Below are positions 5,664 through 5,942 of a stretch of DNA of 5,942 nt, in pieces; the stretch's first letter is position 1; the number at the start of each line of letters is the position of its first letter. Under the pieces are notes generated by a model that was given only the letters and a program-made list of their open reading frames with translations, was not told where the DNA came from and searched no databases. The stretch is taken from assembly GCA_905203195.1 (NCBI GenBank), contig CAJKVD010000056.1, forward strand, positions 1 to 5,942, written 5' to 3'. A program made the translations under genes and the position numbers. This DNA comes from an uncultured Clostridium sp. (GTDB taxonomy: Bacteria; Bacillota; Clostridia; TANB77; CAG-508).

Positions 5664-5942
5664 ATGGCTATTGATTACTCTGTTATAGGTTCAAGAATCA
5701 AAGAAGCAAGAATTTCTAAAAACTTAACACAAGAAGAATTAGCAGACCAAATCGACATATCTGTTGCATTCTTAAGTAGAGTTGAAAGAGGAAATTCACA
5801 CATAAATTTAAAAAGACTAAATCAAATTTGCGGATTATTAGATGTTTCAGAAGGTTACATATTAAATGGAGCTTCAAATAACTCAAAAAATTATTTGGAA
5901 CACGAATTTGCAGAACTTCTAAAAAAAGTATCTCCAAAAAAA
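5664..5942 (+). CDS. XRE-family helix-turn-helix transcriptional regulator, cut by window edge
   Basis: The visible 93 residues hold a Cro/CI-type DNA-binding domain at about 8-67. Its pieces are IGSRIKEARISKNLTQEELA, DISVAFLSRVERG (recognition helix around 33-42) and LKRLNQICGLLDVSEGYIL. The Q23 and E24-E25 positions and the ERG turn are typical of the family. After about residue 69 a less conserved tail begins and runs off the edge with no stop yet. The ATG at 5664 follows the ribosome binding site AAGGTGAT at standard spacing. It is divergent from the peptidase operon, and the 238-base gap between them holds both promoters and a palindrome. A role as repressor of itself, of the peptidase operon, or of both is plausible but not shown. 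Confidence 0.92.
   Translation, partial: MAIDYSVIGSRIKEARISKNLTQEELADQIDISVAFLSRVERGNSHINLKRLNQICGLLDVSEGYILNGASNNSKNYLEHEFAELLKKVSPKK

Noticed and set aside
5716..5937. Minus-strand open frame opposite the regulator
   Set aside because: The plus strand encodes a clear XRE domain with a good start; the opposite frame has no upstream signals.

Overview
The window comes from a very AT-rich Gram-positive (Firmicutes) chromosome, most likely an uncultured or gut-type Clostridia. The reasons are the low-GC, A/T-ending codons, strong AGGAG- and GGTGAT-type ribosome binding sites, TATAAT -10 boxes, and the dnaG-rpoD gene order. No phage, insertion sequence, CRISPR or RNA gene is visible. The taxon is inferred from composition and protein style and was not searched.

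Five genes lie on the minus strand and read from right to left. They are an M23 (LytM-type) membrane-anchored peptidase (stop at 4445, start near 5425), an unrecognised 278-residue protein (3584-4420), a small synthetase-only RelA/SpoT-family protein resembling RelQ (2836-3489), the DNA primase dnaG (881-2662), and the 5' two thirds of the primary sigma factor rpoD (1-869, cut by the left edge). At the right edge a divergent plus-strand gene encodes an XRE-type helix-turn-helix regulator (5664 to the edge).

The peptidase and the orphan gene are 24 bases apart or less and share a good promoter at 5463-5491. The alarmone synthetase has its own promoter in the 94-base gap before it (3528-3556). 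dnaG and rpoD are 11 bases apart, with the rpoD ribosome binding site overlapping the dnaG stop codon, and they have a promoter in front of dnaG. The 173-base gap between the synthetase gene and dnaG is the most structured non-coding part. It holds a 19-pair stem-loop just after the synthetase stop, two copies of TGTAAAA exactly 30 bases apart, and a Spo0A-box-like heptamer inside the dnaG promoter.

The functional theme is growth control: alarmone synthesis next to the replication primase and the housekeeping sigma factor. In Bacillus subtilis (p)ppGpp is known to inhibit primase, so the neighbourhood is suggestive. A cell-wall enzyme and an orphan protein sit upstream, divergent from a likely regulator whose own promoter carries a perfect 12-bp palindrome. 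I see no clearly new multi-gene system. The best leads are the orphan protein, the stem-loop, a predicted ATT start codon for the peptidase, and the palindromic operator.
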